DNA from: Crenothrix sp. D3
GTDB taxonomy: Bacteria > Pseudomonadota > Gammaproteobacteria > Methylococcales > Methylomonadaceae
Direction: 5' to 3'
NCBI GenBank assembly: GCA_002134785.1
Contig: MBQZ01000029.1
Span: 62,001 to 126,000, forward strand
Length of the DNA: 64,000 nucleotides
The position numbers were made by a program, and so were the translations under genes. Below, one piece after another: positions 56,714-64,000 of the stretch. Every line of letters begins with the position of its first letter. Within the stretch, counting starts at the first letter, position 1. The notes beneath the pieces are model-generated. The model was not told the DNA's origin. It was given only the letters and a program-made list of their open reading frames with translations, and did not search any database.

Positions 56714-59602
56714 TTACGACTTTATTTTTTTGGATTTTTTAGCAATCTCAGTGTCTATGAGTGGCGCGGTTAGTTTTTGATACTGTTCAAATAAAAATGC
56801 CACTCGTGCGGTGTCATCTTTGCCGCCTTTGTAGTCGTAAGCGGCATCAACGGCTTTGTCTAGGGCGGTATGGGCTTTGAGTAAATCAATGGGCATATTA
56901 CCAGCGGCGTAGAGGGTGGCGAGTGAGTATTTTTGACCTTGCTCAGTGCATCGTTTTTCTTCGGCTTTTCGTGCATTCAAAATCTGTTGTGCGGCGGTTT
57001 CGATTTTGGTTTTTGCCGCTGTTGTGATTTTTTCAGGGAATGGGAAGTTGTTGTAAACGATGGTGTTGGAATAGTTGTAGTCGCTTTTTAGTCGTCCGCA
57101 AACGGTTCGCATCCATGCGTTGTGTATGTGGCTAGTCAATATGCCAAAGTGAAACAAACTGGCATTGGGAACAAAGAATACTTTATTGCCGCAAATGACG
57201 TTAGCATCCAAATAGCCAATCGGTATGTAAAAACGATTTTCTGAAGAAACCGCTGGCATAGCTAAATAAGGCTGGTCAGTTTGTCGAATTTCACCAAACA
57301 AATACGGTGTTGCTGCTAATTTTTGCGTGGCTTCGCGTGGACTTTCTAAACGATTTTTTTTGACTTGTTCAACGCGCTTTTTGATTTCAGGTGAGTTAAG
57401 TCGGTCATTTGAGGTGCTATCTTTTAACCATAAACAGTAACGTGGGATGTTGTTAATAAATTCATTACCCATCAAAAACGGACGAATGTATTTAGCGGCA
57501 ATCGGGTCATTTTTACGAATAGTGTCGGCTTCTTCTTGTGACAGTAGTAAATAACCACCATCGTTGGGCATATTGCCAAAAACCATTTCAGGTACATCTG
57601 GACTTAACGGCTTACGGCGTTTATCAATTAACACCGTGGGCGCGTCCACTAAATACGGATTAATTTGCGTGGCTTTGATTTCAATCGGTTCGCCTTTGAT
57701 GTTGTCGCCATAATCAAATAGTCGGCACGTTTTAGGGATGTTATCCCTTGAAGGGATAACATCCCTGTCTCCTAAATGAAACCCCATAATCACACAATGC
57801 ACAGCGGCAACGCCTTTGCCTTCGTTGCTCCAGCGAAAAGTACGATGAGCAAAATGCAGTTTTACTTTTAGCTTTAATAACTCTGTCCACAAAATCGCGA
57901 CTTGTTCACCTTGCGCTACACTGTTGGTAGAGACAAACGCGACAGGAATATTTTTATTATTTTTTTTTGATTCAGGTTGAATGTAACGCGCCGCTTTAAC
58001 GTGCCAAGCCGCGACTAAATCCAAGACACCCGCGCCATTCATGCCTTGAAAAACTAAGGCTAAATCATCTTTTTGTTCTTTAGTTTGATATTGCCTACCG
58101 ACAAATGGCGGATTGCCCATAATAAAATCGCAATCCTTAGGTTTAATCACCGTTGCCCAGTCTATTTGTAAGGCATTGGCACACACAATATTGGCTTTTT
58201 TCACCAACGGAATGCGGTTGTAATAATTGCCCAATACCTGCACTTTCAAATTCACTTGATGGTCGGTTAGCCACATAGCAACCAGCGCGATATGTACCGC
58301 GCTTTCATCAATGTCGATACCATGAAACTGGTCAACATCACATAAAATCAATGATTGAATTTCTTTGTCAGTCGGCTTAGCACCGCATTGTCTTTTGATA
58401 ACGTCTAATTCTAATAAGCGTAATTCACGGTAGGCGATAATTAAGAAATTACCGCAACCACAGGCGGGATCAAAGAAGTTTAATTTTGCTAGTTTTTGAT
58501 GAAACGTCACTAATTTTCGTTGGTGGGTTTTTGGAATGGCATTAAATTCAGCGCGTAAATCATCCATAAACAACGGGTTAATGACTTTTAAAATATTGGC
58601 TTCGCTGGTGTAATGTGCGCCAAATTCACGGCGTTTTTTGGTTTTGGCAGTCGCAAGCTCATCATCAAAGTGCATAATGGCTTGAAATAATGAGCCGAAA
58701 ATCGCAGGGCTAATTTCGCTCCAATCCAAATTCGCGCATTCAATTAAGATGGCGCGTGAGGATTCATCAAAATAACATTCGGCTAAACCGCCTTCAAATA
58801 ACGCGCCATTAATGTAAGGAAAATCGGCTAAATGTTCGGGTAGATTTTTTAGGCGTTTTTTACCTTTGTAATCAGGATGTTCAGCTAAATATTTTTCATC
58901 GGGCGTGTTTAAGGTGTCAAACAGCTTATTTAACGCGCCATGCAGGTCTGAACCATCGGCGACCGTCCACGTTTTCAGGTAATGTAAAAACGTGCCATTT
59001 TCACCAAACAAGCCCGTATTATCAGCAAATAAACAGAACAATAAACGCACTAAGTAGGTTTCTAAGTCTTTGCCTGTGTAGTCTGTGGCTTTGATGGCAT
59101 CATGTAAGACTGCCATTTTATCAGCGGCTTCTTTGCTAATTCGTTCTAGCCGTTCGGTGACAATTTTTTGATAACCTGTTAAAAAACGAAACCGCTCAAT
59201 GTGTTGCGGTAATTCGGACAGTTTTATTTTTAACGGCTCTTCTTTGGTTTCTTGATTATATAAATGCAGGTTTTGAAAATCACTGACTAATACGCAACGC
59301 GGTAAATCCTCTGTTTTTAAGCCGTCAAAATACTCAGTTGCTTGAACGTAGGCTTTATATAAATCTTCACCTTTTGATTTCATTTCAACTAACAGCAAGC
59401 TAGGAAAAAACGCATCAATACGCCCGTGACCGCTGGCTTTTTTAACTCTATCTTCAAAACGGACGGCTTTGAGGTAGTCCAATTCAAATACATTGCACAA
59501 TCCGAATATAAACTTTTGCCCCTCTCCCATTTCATAATGGGCGGCAGAAAAATCGTTAGCAAATTTGGCAGCGTTATTTCTCAGGGTTTCAATGGTTATC
59601 AT
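56714..59602 (-). CDS. MmeI-like type IIG restriction-modification enzyme
   Basis: A 962-aa single-chain enzyme. N-terminal nuclease (about 1-155): RIDAFFPSLLLVEMKSKG gives a D...ExK site. Helical spacer about 160-330. Adenine-methyltransferase about 330-610, with FFDPACGCGNFLIIAY (motif I, about 377) and GNPPF (motif IV, about 496). Target-recognition region about 620-830, C-terminal helices to 962. The order matches MmeI-type enzymes that methylate one strand and cut about 20 bp away. A palindrome (57734-57766) adds about 11 residues in frame near 613-623. The frame is intact. Confidence 0.88.
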   Translation of the reverse strand: MITIETLRNNAAKFANDFSAAHYEMGEGQKFIFGLCNVFELDYLKAVRFEDRVKKASGHGRIDAFFPSLLLVEMKSKGEDLYKAYVQATEYFDGLKTEDLPRCVLVSDFQNLHLYNQETKEEPLKIKLSELPQHIERFRFLTGYQKIVTERLERISKEAADKMAVLHDAIKATDYTGKDLETYLVRLLFCLFADNTGLFGENGTFLHYLKTWTVADGSDLHGALNKLFDTLNTPDEKYLAEHPDYKGKKRLKNLPEHLADFPYINGALFEGGLAECYFDESSRAILIECANLDWSEISPAIFGSLFQAIMHFDDELATAKTKKRREFGAHYTSEANILKVINPLFMDDLRAEFNAIPKTHQRKLVTFHQKLAKLNFFDPACGCGNFLIIAYRELRLLELDVIKRQCGAKPTDKEIQSLILCDVDQFHGIDIDESAVHIALVAMWLTDHQVNLKVQVLGNYYNRIPLVKKANIVCANALQIDWATVIKPKDCDFIMGNPPFVGRQYQTKEQKDDLALVFQGMNGAGVLDLVAAWHVKAARYIQPESKKNNKNIPVAFVSTNSVAQGEQVAILWTELLKLKVKLHFAHRTFRWSNEGKGVAAVHCVIMGFHLGDRDVIPSRDNIPKTCRLFDYGDNIKGEPIEIKATQINPYLVDAPTVLIDKRRKPLSPDVPEMVFGNMPNDGGYLLLSQEEADTIRKNDPIAAKYIRPFLMGNEFINNIPRYCLWLKDSTSNDRLNSPEIKKRVEQVKKNRLESPREATQKLAATPYLFGEIRQTDQPYLAMPAVSSENRFYIPIGYLDANVICGNKVFFVPNASLFHFGILTSHIHNAWMRTVCGRLKSDYNYSNTIVYNNFPFPEKITTAAKTKIETAAQQILNARKAEEKRCTEQGQKYSLATLYAAGNMPIDLLKAHTALDKAVDAAYDYKGGKDDTARVAFLFEQYQKLTAPLIDTEIAKKSKKIKS
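57734..57766. repeat. Palindrome inside the MmeI-like gene
   Basis: AGGGATGTTATCCCTT and its perfect 16-nt complement around one central base, read in frame as part of GDRDVIPSRDNIPKTC. It falls at the boundary of the methyltransferase and target-recognition regions. Confidence 0.9.
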
Positions 59603-59641
59603 AAGTTGAGTGGGATTAGATGAAGTTTTTACGCGCTAGAC

Positions 59642-59738
59642 TAGAGCTAACGCACAATAAAATGACACCGTTCGTGGTGGGCTTGTCGAACAGTCGAACC
59701 ACATTCACACTTCGAGGAGCTTAGGTGCGAACGGTTGG
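59642..59738. repeat. GTTCGTGGTGAGCTTGTCGAA-type repeat, right of the MmeI-like gene
   Basis: CTAGAGCTAACGCACAATAA then GTTCGTGGTGGGCTTGTCGA: a direct copy of the left part of 56533-56650. The two copies bracket the type IIG gene. Confidence 0.85.
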
Positions 59739-59795
59739 CAGGTGTTAATCGTGCAACCTAGCAAAATAGAAAAGGGTGTGTCCTGTTTAGTGTAA

Positions 59796-60380
59796 TTATA
59801 TTAGCGAATCGGGAGCGGTAATATCAACACTGTGTTCTTGGCATATTTTTTCGCTATCACTGTGACTGAGTGTGCCTTTGGTCAATCCGCACTGAAAGCC
59901 ATCGTCCACGTTCGTAAAATAGCGACACGTTTTGCATAAGCCAAACGATTGTGAGCTATTGGATTTTTGTAGTGCTACCAGAGCTTCCATGAAGATTGTT
60001 TCAGGATTTATAAACGCATTTTCTGCAAAAACTGCCTCCGCCCGCTTAAATAAATCAGCTTGTCTTGTTTGGTTTAAAATCGTTTCACCTTCAGGTAAAA
60101 GACTAAGATGTACTACACGCCGATCTGCATTATCGGTAGTTTTTTCGATGTATGATTTTTTTTCTAGCAATAACAAGGTTTGTGAAACCGTCCCCCGCGT
60201 CATGCCTAAATAATTAGTCAGTGCCGCAGGCGTATCACTGTAGCGATTACAGCGTGATAAATAATCTAGCACTTGTAAATGCACGGGTTGCAAGCCGAAT
60301 TCTGTGCATCTTTTGCGCTCTTCTGAACGAATCAACGCTGCCATACGTTCAATCAAATCAAACACACTCACTGTTTCCAT
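59796..60380 (-). CDS. MarR-family regulator with Cys-rich C-terminal tail
   Basis: 194 aa. The winged helix is visible in LQVLDYLSRCNRYSDTPAAL, LGMTRGTVSQTLLLLEKKSY and NADRRVVHLSLLPEGE. An extra ~45-residue tail carries CKTCRYF, CGL and CQEH: four Cys and a His that could bind a metal or Fe-S cluster as a sensor (inference). It is divergent from the DUF2024 gene; a palindrome TATCGAATCGATA at 60446-60458 between them is a candidate operator. Confidence 0.83.
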   Translation of the reverse strand: METVSVFDLIERMAALIRSEERKRCTEFGLQPVHLQVLDYLSRCNRYSDTPAALTNYLGMTRGTVSQTLLLLEKKSYIEKTTDNADRRVVHLSLLPEGETILNQTRQADLFKRAEAVFAENAFINPETIFMEALVALQKSNSSQSFGLCKTCRYFTNVDDGFQCGLTKGTLSHSDSEKICQEHSVDITAPDSLI

Positions 60381-60445
60381 AGAACCTATACGGGCATAAT
60401 TATTAATTAAATTGACACAAAAGCGTAGTTTAATCTACTCTTAAG

Positions 60446-60458
60446 TATCGAATCGATA
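60446..60458. promoter_or_regulatory. Candidate MarR operator
   Basis: TATCGAATCGATA, a 13-bp palindrome with one central base, in the intergenic region shared by the MarR-type and DUF2024 genes. Assignment to the regulator is inference. Confidence 0.45.
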
Positions 60459-60573
60459 TTATTAGTGTATTTTAAATAATTGCGTCACGCAAACTAAGGT
60501 GACAGTTAATAATGTAAAAATCGATTTATCATTTTACGGCGACATCAGTGCCGATTTTTTTGAAGGAAAACCT

Positions 60574-60822
60574 ATGTCTATTTCCCATGTGTTTGACACT
60601 TACGCCAAAACAGCGAAAGGTAGAATTATACACTTTGATGTAATACTTGATGAACAAGATCAGCAAAAAGCCTTAGATTATGCGCAAAAATGGTTACAAA
60701 GTATCGGAGAAACCACGGCAACGGTCACATCGGGGAATTGTTATTTTTGTCACAGTATCGAAGCACCCGCAGAATTAAGACTGCAAATCGACTTGCAAGG
60801 TTACGCTATTTATCCAGATTAG
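60574..60822 (+). CDS. DUF2024 family protein
   Basis: 82 aa from ATG 60574 (GAAGGA ribosome site; the upstream GTG at 60499 lacks one). VFDTYAKTAKGRIIHFDVIL, ALDYAQKWLQSIGE, and the CYFCHSIEAP Cys-x2-Cys-His motif are the family's features. Probably a small metal-binding protein. The stop codon abuts the left end of the TnpB element, so the insertion just missed the gene. Confidence 0.8.
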   Translation: MSISHVFDTYAKTAKGRIIHFDVILDEQDQQKALDYAQKWLQSIGETTATVTSGNCYFCHSIEAPAELRLQIDLQGYAIYPD

Positions 60823-60993
60823 CGAAAAACCCGTCTCTTTAGGGCGGGGATGTATTTCTTTGGTGAATACACCACGCCGATATTTTGTTACGAAGACCAA
60901 ATGAACGATGCCCCATGAAAACACAATGCCTGCCTGTTCTTATTTCCATAAAACCATTGATAGAGTTGATTAAAAAATGCTAGGGTGGCGTTC

Positions 60994-62088
60994 ATGAAAC
61001 CCATAATCAAAACACTATCTGTCAGAGTCCGCGACAAGCACGCAAAACAATTGCGTCAATGGGCTTTTGAAGTTAATCAAGTGTGGAACGCGGCTAACGC
61101 GGAATCCGCTGAATTTTCGTGGGTGGGTATTCCCGAAGTGGGTTTCATGAATTGCCAAACGTCCGAATTCGATTTGAACAAATCATTAGTTGGGATACGC
61201 GCTGAACGCAACATGACTATTGGAGCGGCTACCGTTCAATCCACCATTGCGCAACACGCAAAATCACGCAAACAGTTCAAGAAAAACAAGCTGAATTGGC
61301 GGTGTTCTGGTGGTGCTAAAAAAGCACTTGGATGGATACCTTTTAAAGCCGCTGGCATTAAATGGGTAAACGGGTGTGTTCGGTTTTGTGGTCAATATTT
61401 CAAAGTCTACGATTCTTACGGGCTTAGCCAACTTGAATTAGGAACTGGTTGTTTTAGCGAGGATTCACGCGGTCGCTGGTACTTCAACACCACTGTGAAA
61501 TATCAACCAACTCCTAGGCAAGCCGAAGGTGGGCAGATTGGCATTGATTTAGGACTGAAAACCACGGCTACCTGTTCAAATGGCGATAGCTTGGAACGTC
61601 AAGATTGCTACCGAAACTTAGAATTAAAACTTGGCAAAGCCCAACGTGCTAGAGACAAAAAGCGCGTTAAAGCGATTCATGCAAAAATCAAAAACACCCG
61701 CAAGGATGCGATACACAAATTCACCAACAAAATTGTTTGTGAAAACAGTTTAATAATCGTTGGCAACGTCAGCAGTCAGAAACTAGCAAAAACCAAGATG
61801 GCTAAATCCGTTCTTGATGCAGGCTGGTTCATGCTGAAAACACAACTTGAATATAAGTCGATAGCGACGCAAGGCGTGTTTTTAGAAGTCAACGAAAGCT
61901 ACACTACCCAAACCTGCTCGTGCTGTGGCGTGATTAGCCAAAGTAGTCCGAAAGGTAGAGCAGGTTTGCGAATAAGAGAATGGACGTGTGCTGAGTGTGG
62001 CACTACGCATGATAGAGATATTAATGCGGCTAAGAATATTCTCGCGCTTGGGCATAAGCGTCTAGCAGTAGGAATCCCCCTGCTTTAG
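60994..62088 (+). CDS. tnpB: TnpB RNA-guided nuclease
   Basis: 364 aa from ATG 60994 (GTG 60985 also open). RuvC-I Asp in GIDLGLKTTAT (about 187), zinc finger CSCCG ... CAECG, RuvC-III Asp in HDRDINAAKNI. The strand that usually carries the RuvC-II Glu reads SLIIVGNVSSQKLAKTKMAK, with no Glu; a Glu in FLEVNESYTTQTC just before the zinc finger could substitute, as reported for TnpB clades with a rearranged site. The 3' end and right hairpin would form the guide (omega) RNA. Confidence 0.88.
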   Translation: MKPIIKTLSVRVRDKHAKQLRQWAFEVNQVWNAANAESAEFSWVGIPEVGFMNCQTSEFDLNKSLVGIRAERNMTIGAATVQSTIAQHAKSRKQFKKNKLNWRCSGGAKKALGWIPFKAAGIKWVNGCVRFCGQYFKVYDSYGLSQLELGTGCFSEDSRGRWYFNTTVKYQPTPRQAEGGQIGIDLGLKTTATCSNGDSLERQDCYRNLELKLGKAQRARDKKRVKAIHAKIKNTRKDAIHKFTNKIVCENSLIIVGNVSSQKLAKTKMAKSVLDAGWFMLKTQLEYKSIATQGVFLEVNESYTTQTCSCCGVISQSSPKGRAGLRIREWTCAECGTTHDRDINAAKNILALGHKRLAVGIPLL

Positions 62089-62106
62089 CGGGGGGAGGAT
62101 GTCAAA
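62030..62106 (+). ncRNA. Predicted omega RNA scaffold (guide starts after the right end)
   Basis: In TnpB systems the guide RNA overlaps the 3' end of tnpB and the right end, and the guide begins just past the element. Here the hairpin CCCCCTGCTTTAGCGGGGGG contains the tnpB stop. Limits are approximate and expression is unproven. Confidence 0.45.
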
Positions 62107-62193
62107 AATTAGAGGGTTGTCCGAAATAAGGCGCGTATTACTAGAAGATTGTCGGTCAATAGTCAAGTTGAGTAATCGCATATCAAAAAATCA

Positions 62194-62223
62194 TTGACGA
62201 ATTTGTAAAATCGCTTGTATAGT
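62194..62223 (+). promoter_or_regulatory. Sigma70-type promoter
   Basis: -35 TTGACG (62194-62199), 18-nt spacer, -10 TATAGT (62218-62223), 76 nt before the small membrane protein gene. Confidence 0.65.
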
Positions 62224-62298
62224 GTCGAATCGCTACTAAGAAAGTTGCAATTATAGCAGTGATATTTATTAACGACTCAATAGTATGAGGTGTAAAAA

Positions 62299-62487
62299 AT
62301 GAGCGAACTAGAACAAGAAAAAGATAGATTTTGGTGGTATGTAGGCGGTGCTATATTGGTCATCGTAACAGCCATTTTATTAATTAAACAAAGTGAAAAT
62401 GAAAAATTCGCACCGATTAAGCAACAAGTAGAAGCCGAAAATGCACAAATGAATATTCGGGTTTTAAGCGATAGTACAGAAAAATAA
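62299..62487 (+). CDS. 62-aa single-pass membrane protein
   Basis: MSELEQEKDRFWWYVGGAIL start with one membrane helix (about residues 12-29, WWYVGGAILVIVTAILLI) and a polar tail. GAGGTG lies upstream. 22 nt separate it from the next gene, so a two-gene operon from the promoter at 62194 is likely. Family unknown. Confidence 0.65.
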   Translation: MSELEQEKDRFWWYVGGAILVIVTAILLIKQSENEKFAPIKQQVEAENAQMNIRVLSDSTEK

Positions 62488-62509
62488 TAATAACAACGAG
62501 GAGTAAGTC

Positions 62510-62872
62510 ATGAAATTGAAACCCCTATATCTGTTGGCGGCATTGAGTTTTTTTTCGAGTAGTGCCTTTTCGACTGAATATATTTACCGAGACTTAATGG
62601 CGAATACCTTGGCATCGCCTAGCTGTTTGGCAGAGTCTGAAGCCATTACTGAAGCGTCTAAACCGTTTAATTTGAGTAAATACAGTAAGCGGTTTTGTCA
62701 GTCACAAGGTTATGGCTGGCACGTTGAACAAATCAAGGATAACGGTAAGCCTGTTTGCGTCGAATGCACAGGGGTTAAAAGTGCTAAAAAACAATGTCAC
62801 TTAGAAGATGTGGTGGTGACGTGTAAACGGATTAAACCAGGGTCTGTTGGTATGTTACCTGGAAAAAGCTGA
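62510..62872 (+). CDS. Secreted Cys-rich small protein
   Basis: 120 aa with signal peptide (about residues 1-21, ending AFS). Mature part has Cys at SCLAES, RFCQSQ, VCVECTG, KQCHLED and VTCKRI, enough for about three disulfides. GAGGAG precedes the ATG. Family unknown; probably periplasmic or secreted. Confidence 0.65.
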   Translation: MKLKPLYLLAALSFFSSSAFSTEYIYRDLMANTLASPSCLAESEAITEASKPFNLSKYSKRFCQSQGYGWHVEQIKDNGKPVCVECTGVKSAKKQCHLEDVVVTCKRIKPGSVGMLPGKS

Positions 62873-62974
62873 TAACACTGTTGAGGCTTGAAATTTTTCA
62901 AAAGAATCGAACTCTTGGAGTTCAAAATATTTTTTGTACTCCAGTTGCCTTTATAAATATCAATAAGTTCATTG

Positions 62975-63048
62975 TTCGGGTTAGCATAATCTAACTCGAC
63001 ACAAACCCTATTTATATTTAGGTTACGGCTATTGCCTAATCTAAGCGA
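62975..63048. repeat. Degenerate CGGGTTACGG-family repeat, copy 3
   Basis: TTCGGGTTAGCATAATCTAA and GGTTACGGCTATTGCCTAAT resemble the arms of 27841-27925. It fills the gap before the regulator remnant. Confidence 0.5.
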
Positions 63049-63080
63049 CAAAATATCTTTTCTCACAGGTTAAATTCTTC

Positions 63081-63577
63081 ATACCCAAACAAACCATTCT
63101 CGTCGTAGATGACGAAGCCAAAATGCGTCGTCTGCTGGAAATTATGCTCACTCAAATGGATTATGCGGTACTGCAAGCAGGTAATGGTTTAGAAGCCCTT
63201 GCTGTATTAGAACAACAAGCGGCTTATTAAAACAGTTACGCGAGCTAGCCAATAACATTCCTGTCATTGTTGTCACTGCTTACGGCACGGTAGAAACGGC
63301 GGTCGATGCGATGAAATATGGTGCGAGTGATTACATCGTGCGCCCGTTTGAATTGGATGCAGTCGAAGCCGCTGTGCAACAGGCATTAACCTTAAGTAAG
63401 GCGCAACGAAAAAACCGTTATTTAGGGCAGGAAAATAAAAAAAGCTGGCAGGGTTTTATCGGTTCTAGCGTTGCCATGCAGCACATTTATACGCTGATTA
63501 AACAAGTCGCGGCTACTAAAACTGAAGAAATATTTTTAATTTCTATTTTCGTTAAATATCGTCTGTATCAGACATGA
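63081..63577 (+). pseudogene. Decayed NtrC-type response regulator
   Basis: Reads KQTILVVDDEAKMRRLLEIM ... LEQQAAY then stop (63228-63230); in another frame LLKQLRELANNIPVIVVTAY ... DYIVRPFELDAVEAA, and a short start of a sigma54-activator AAA+ domain (WQGFIGSSVAMQHIYTLIKQ) before the frame runs off as EEIFLISIF. The missing middle is where the phospho-acceptor Asp should be, so a small deletion removed it. No clear start codon. The 3' end is cut by the junction with the convergent transporter gene. Confidence 0.88.
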
Positions 63578-64000
63578 TAACAGCTAGGGTGCAGTTAGCC
63601 TGAACATTAAGGGCGGTGATGATGGGGTCGATGACTGGGTCTATTGCCACCAGTAAAATAATTGCCACACCTGAGGGTAAGCCGAGGGGGTCAAGAATCA
63701 TGGCTATCATACTTAAACCAATGATGCTGGGGGTACTGGATGAAGCTAAACCCGCCAGCATGGAACCCACAAAAATAATAGTCAATTCATTAAAATCTAA
63801 TTCCATGCCGTAAATTTGTGCAATAAATAAACTAGAAATAGCAAATTGCAATACCGAGGCAGGAGGATTAATCGTCATACCTAAAGGAATCATTAAATCA
63901 CAGATGTTTTTATCAGCTTTTAAATTATTTTTTAGGGCATTTAATGCGGCTGGAATGGTGGCAAAACTACTAGCAGTTCCTAATGCAACCAGCAATGGTT
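63552..64000 (-). CDS. Dicarboxylate/amino acid:cation symporter (SLC1 family), partial
   Basis: The C-terminal ~149 residues of a DAACS/GltP-type transporter; the 5' end lies beyond the window. PLLVALGTASSFATIPAALN matches the serine-rich re-entrant loop, then DLMIPLGMTINPPASVLQFA, MLAGLASSSTPSIIGLSMIA and DPVIDPIITALNVQANCTLA. It would import dicarboxylates or acidic amino acids with Na+ or H+. Its 3' end overlaps the decayed regulator by 26 nt. Confidence 0.88.
   Translation of the reverse strand, partial: PLLVALGTASSFATIPAALNALKNNLKADKNICDLMIPLGMTINPPASVLQFAISSLFIAQIYGMELDFNELTIIFVGSMLAGLASSSTPSIIGLSMIAMILDPLGLPSGVAIILLVAIDPVIDPIITALNVQANCTLAVIMSDTDDI

Larger units (their letters stand above)
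60823..62106 (+). mobile_element. IS200/IS605-type element carrying only tnpB
   Basis: Left end has hairpin CCCGTCTCTTTAGGGCGGG (about 60829-60847); right end has CCCCCTGCTTTAGCGGGGGG (62076-62095), followed by AGGATGTCAA. No room for a Y1 transposase (tnpA), so mobility would need one in trans. Exact ends are estimated from the hairpins and the typical TCAA right-end motif. Confidence 0.85.

Noticed and set aside
56714-59602. BREX PglX methyltransferase
   Set aside because: The D...EMK nuclease motif at the N-terminus and domain order fit MmeI-type enzymes, and no brx genes are nearby.

Overview
The window is a chromosomal segment of an AT-leaning Gram-negative bacterium, most likely a gammaproteobacterium. 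Groups such as Methylococcales or Thiotrichales would fit, but that finer placement is inference only. The Gram-negative call rests on TonB-ExbB-ExbD, a TonB-dependent receptor, a porin ending in Phe, Pil-Chp chemosensory genes, a Zur/ZnuD pair with Zur boxes close to the Escherichia coli consensus, and a sigma32-type promoter before grpE. No rRNA, tRNA or CRISPR array was seen.

Layout. 1-5.2 kb: proS (-), a small membrane gene, moeB (-), then groES-groEL behind a perfect CIRCE operator. 5.2-10.6 kb: small envelope genes (a coiled-coil/membrane pair, a 48-aa TM protein + SOUL lipoprotein + SRPBCC operon, a zinc-ribbon protein, an EF-hand protein) separated by palindromic repeats. 10.6-17.6 kb: bioA, two tiny paralogues, rsmE, a CPBP protease, a PilZ protein, a DUF2797 protein, ppa and hrcA. 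17.6-25 kb: a 1512-aa CheB-CheR-PAS-GGDEF-EAL fusion, znuD and zur. 25-28 kb: grpE-dnaK. 28.4-30.6 kb: a HaeIII-like restriction-modification system with a controller protein and C-boxes. 31.4-32.4 kb: purM. 32.6-41.4 kb: a seven-gene chemosensory operon of the Pil-Chp type. 41.5-46 kb: rfbA/rfbD and a porin-flavoprotein-membrane protein cluster. 46-48.2 kb: a broken IS701-like element and an AbiTii-like defence gene. 48.5-52.2 kb: hydrogenase maturation genes (protease, hypA, hypB) and tonB-exbB-exbD. 52.3-56.5 kb: nhaD, kup and a membrane protein with a haem c motif. 56.7-59.6 kb: an MmeI-like type IIG restriction-modification gene between direct copies of a palindromic repeat. 59.8-64 kb: a MarR regulator with a Cys-rich tail, a DUF2024 gene, a TnpB element, two small envelope genes, a decayed NtrC-type regulator and a partial SLC1 transporter.

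Regulatory logic is visible at several points. HrcA (16570) and its CIRCE target (3045) are in the same window, while grpE-dnaK has a sigma32-type promoter instead. Zur (24486) sits between two Zur boxes, one before its own gene and one before znuD. The controller protein at 29482 has tandem C-boxes directly upstream.

The least explained features are these: two membrane proteins (43447 and 55778) sharing a YYxGSxEQ ... VSHxHLF scaffold, one of them with an extra CxxCH-containing segment; a perfect 16-bp-arm palindrome inside the MmeI-like reading frame; tandem RQAEQ micro-genes in which one copy has an in-frame stop; a TnpB whose usual RuvC-II glutamate is missing; and at least seven dispersed palindromic repeat families.
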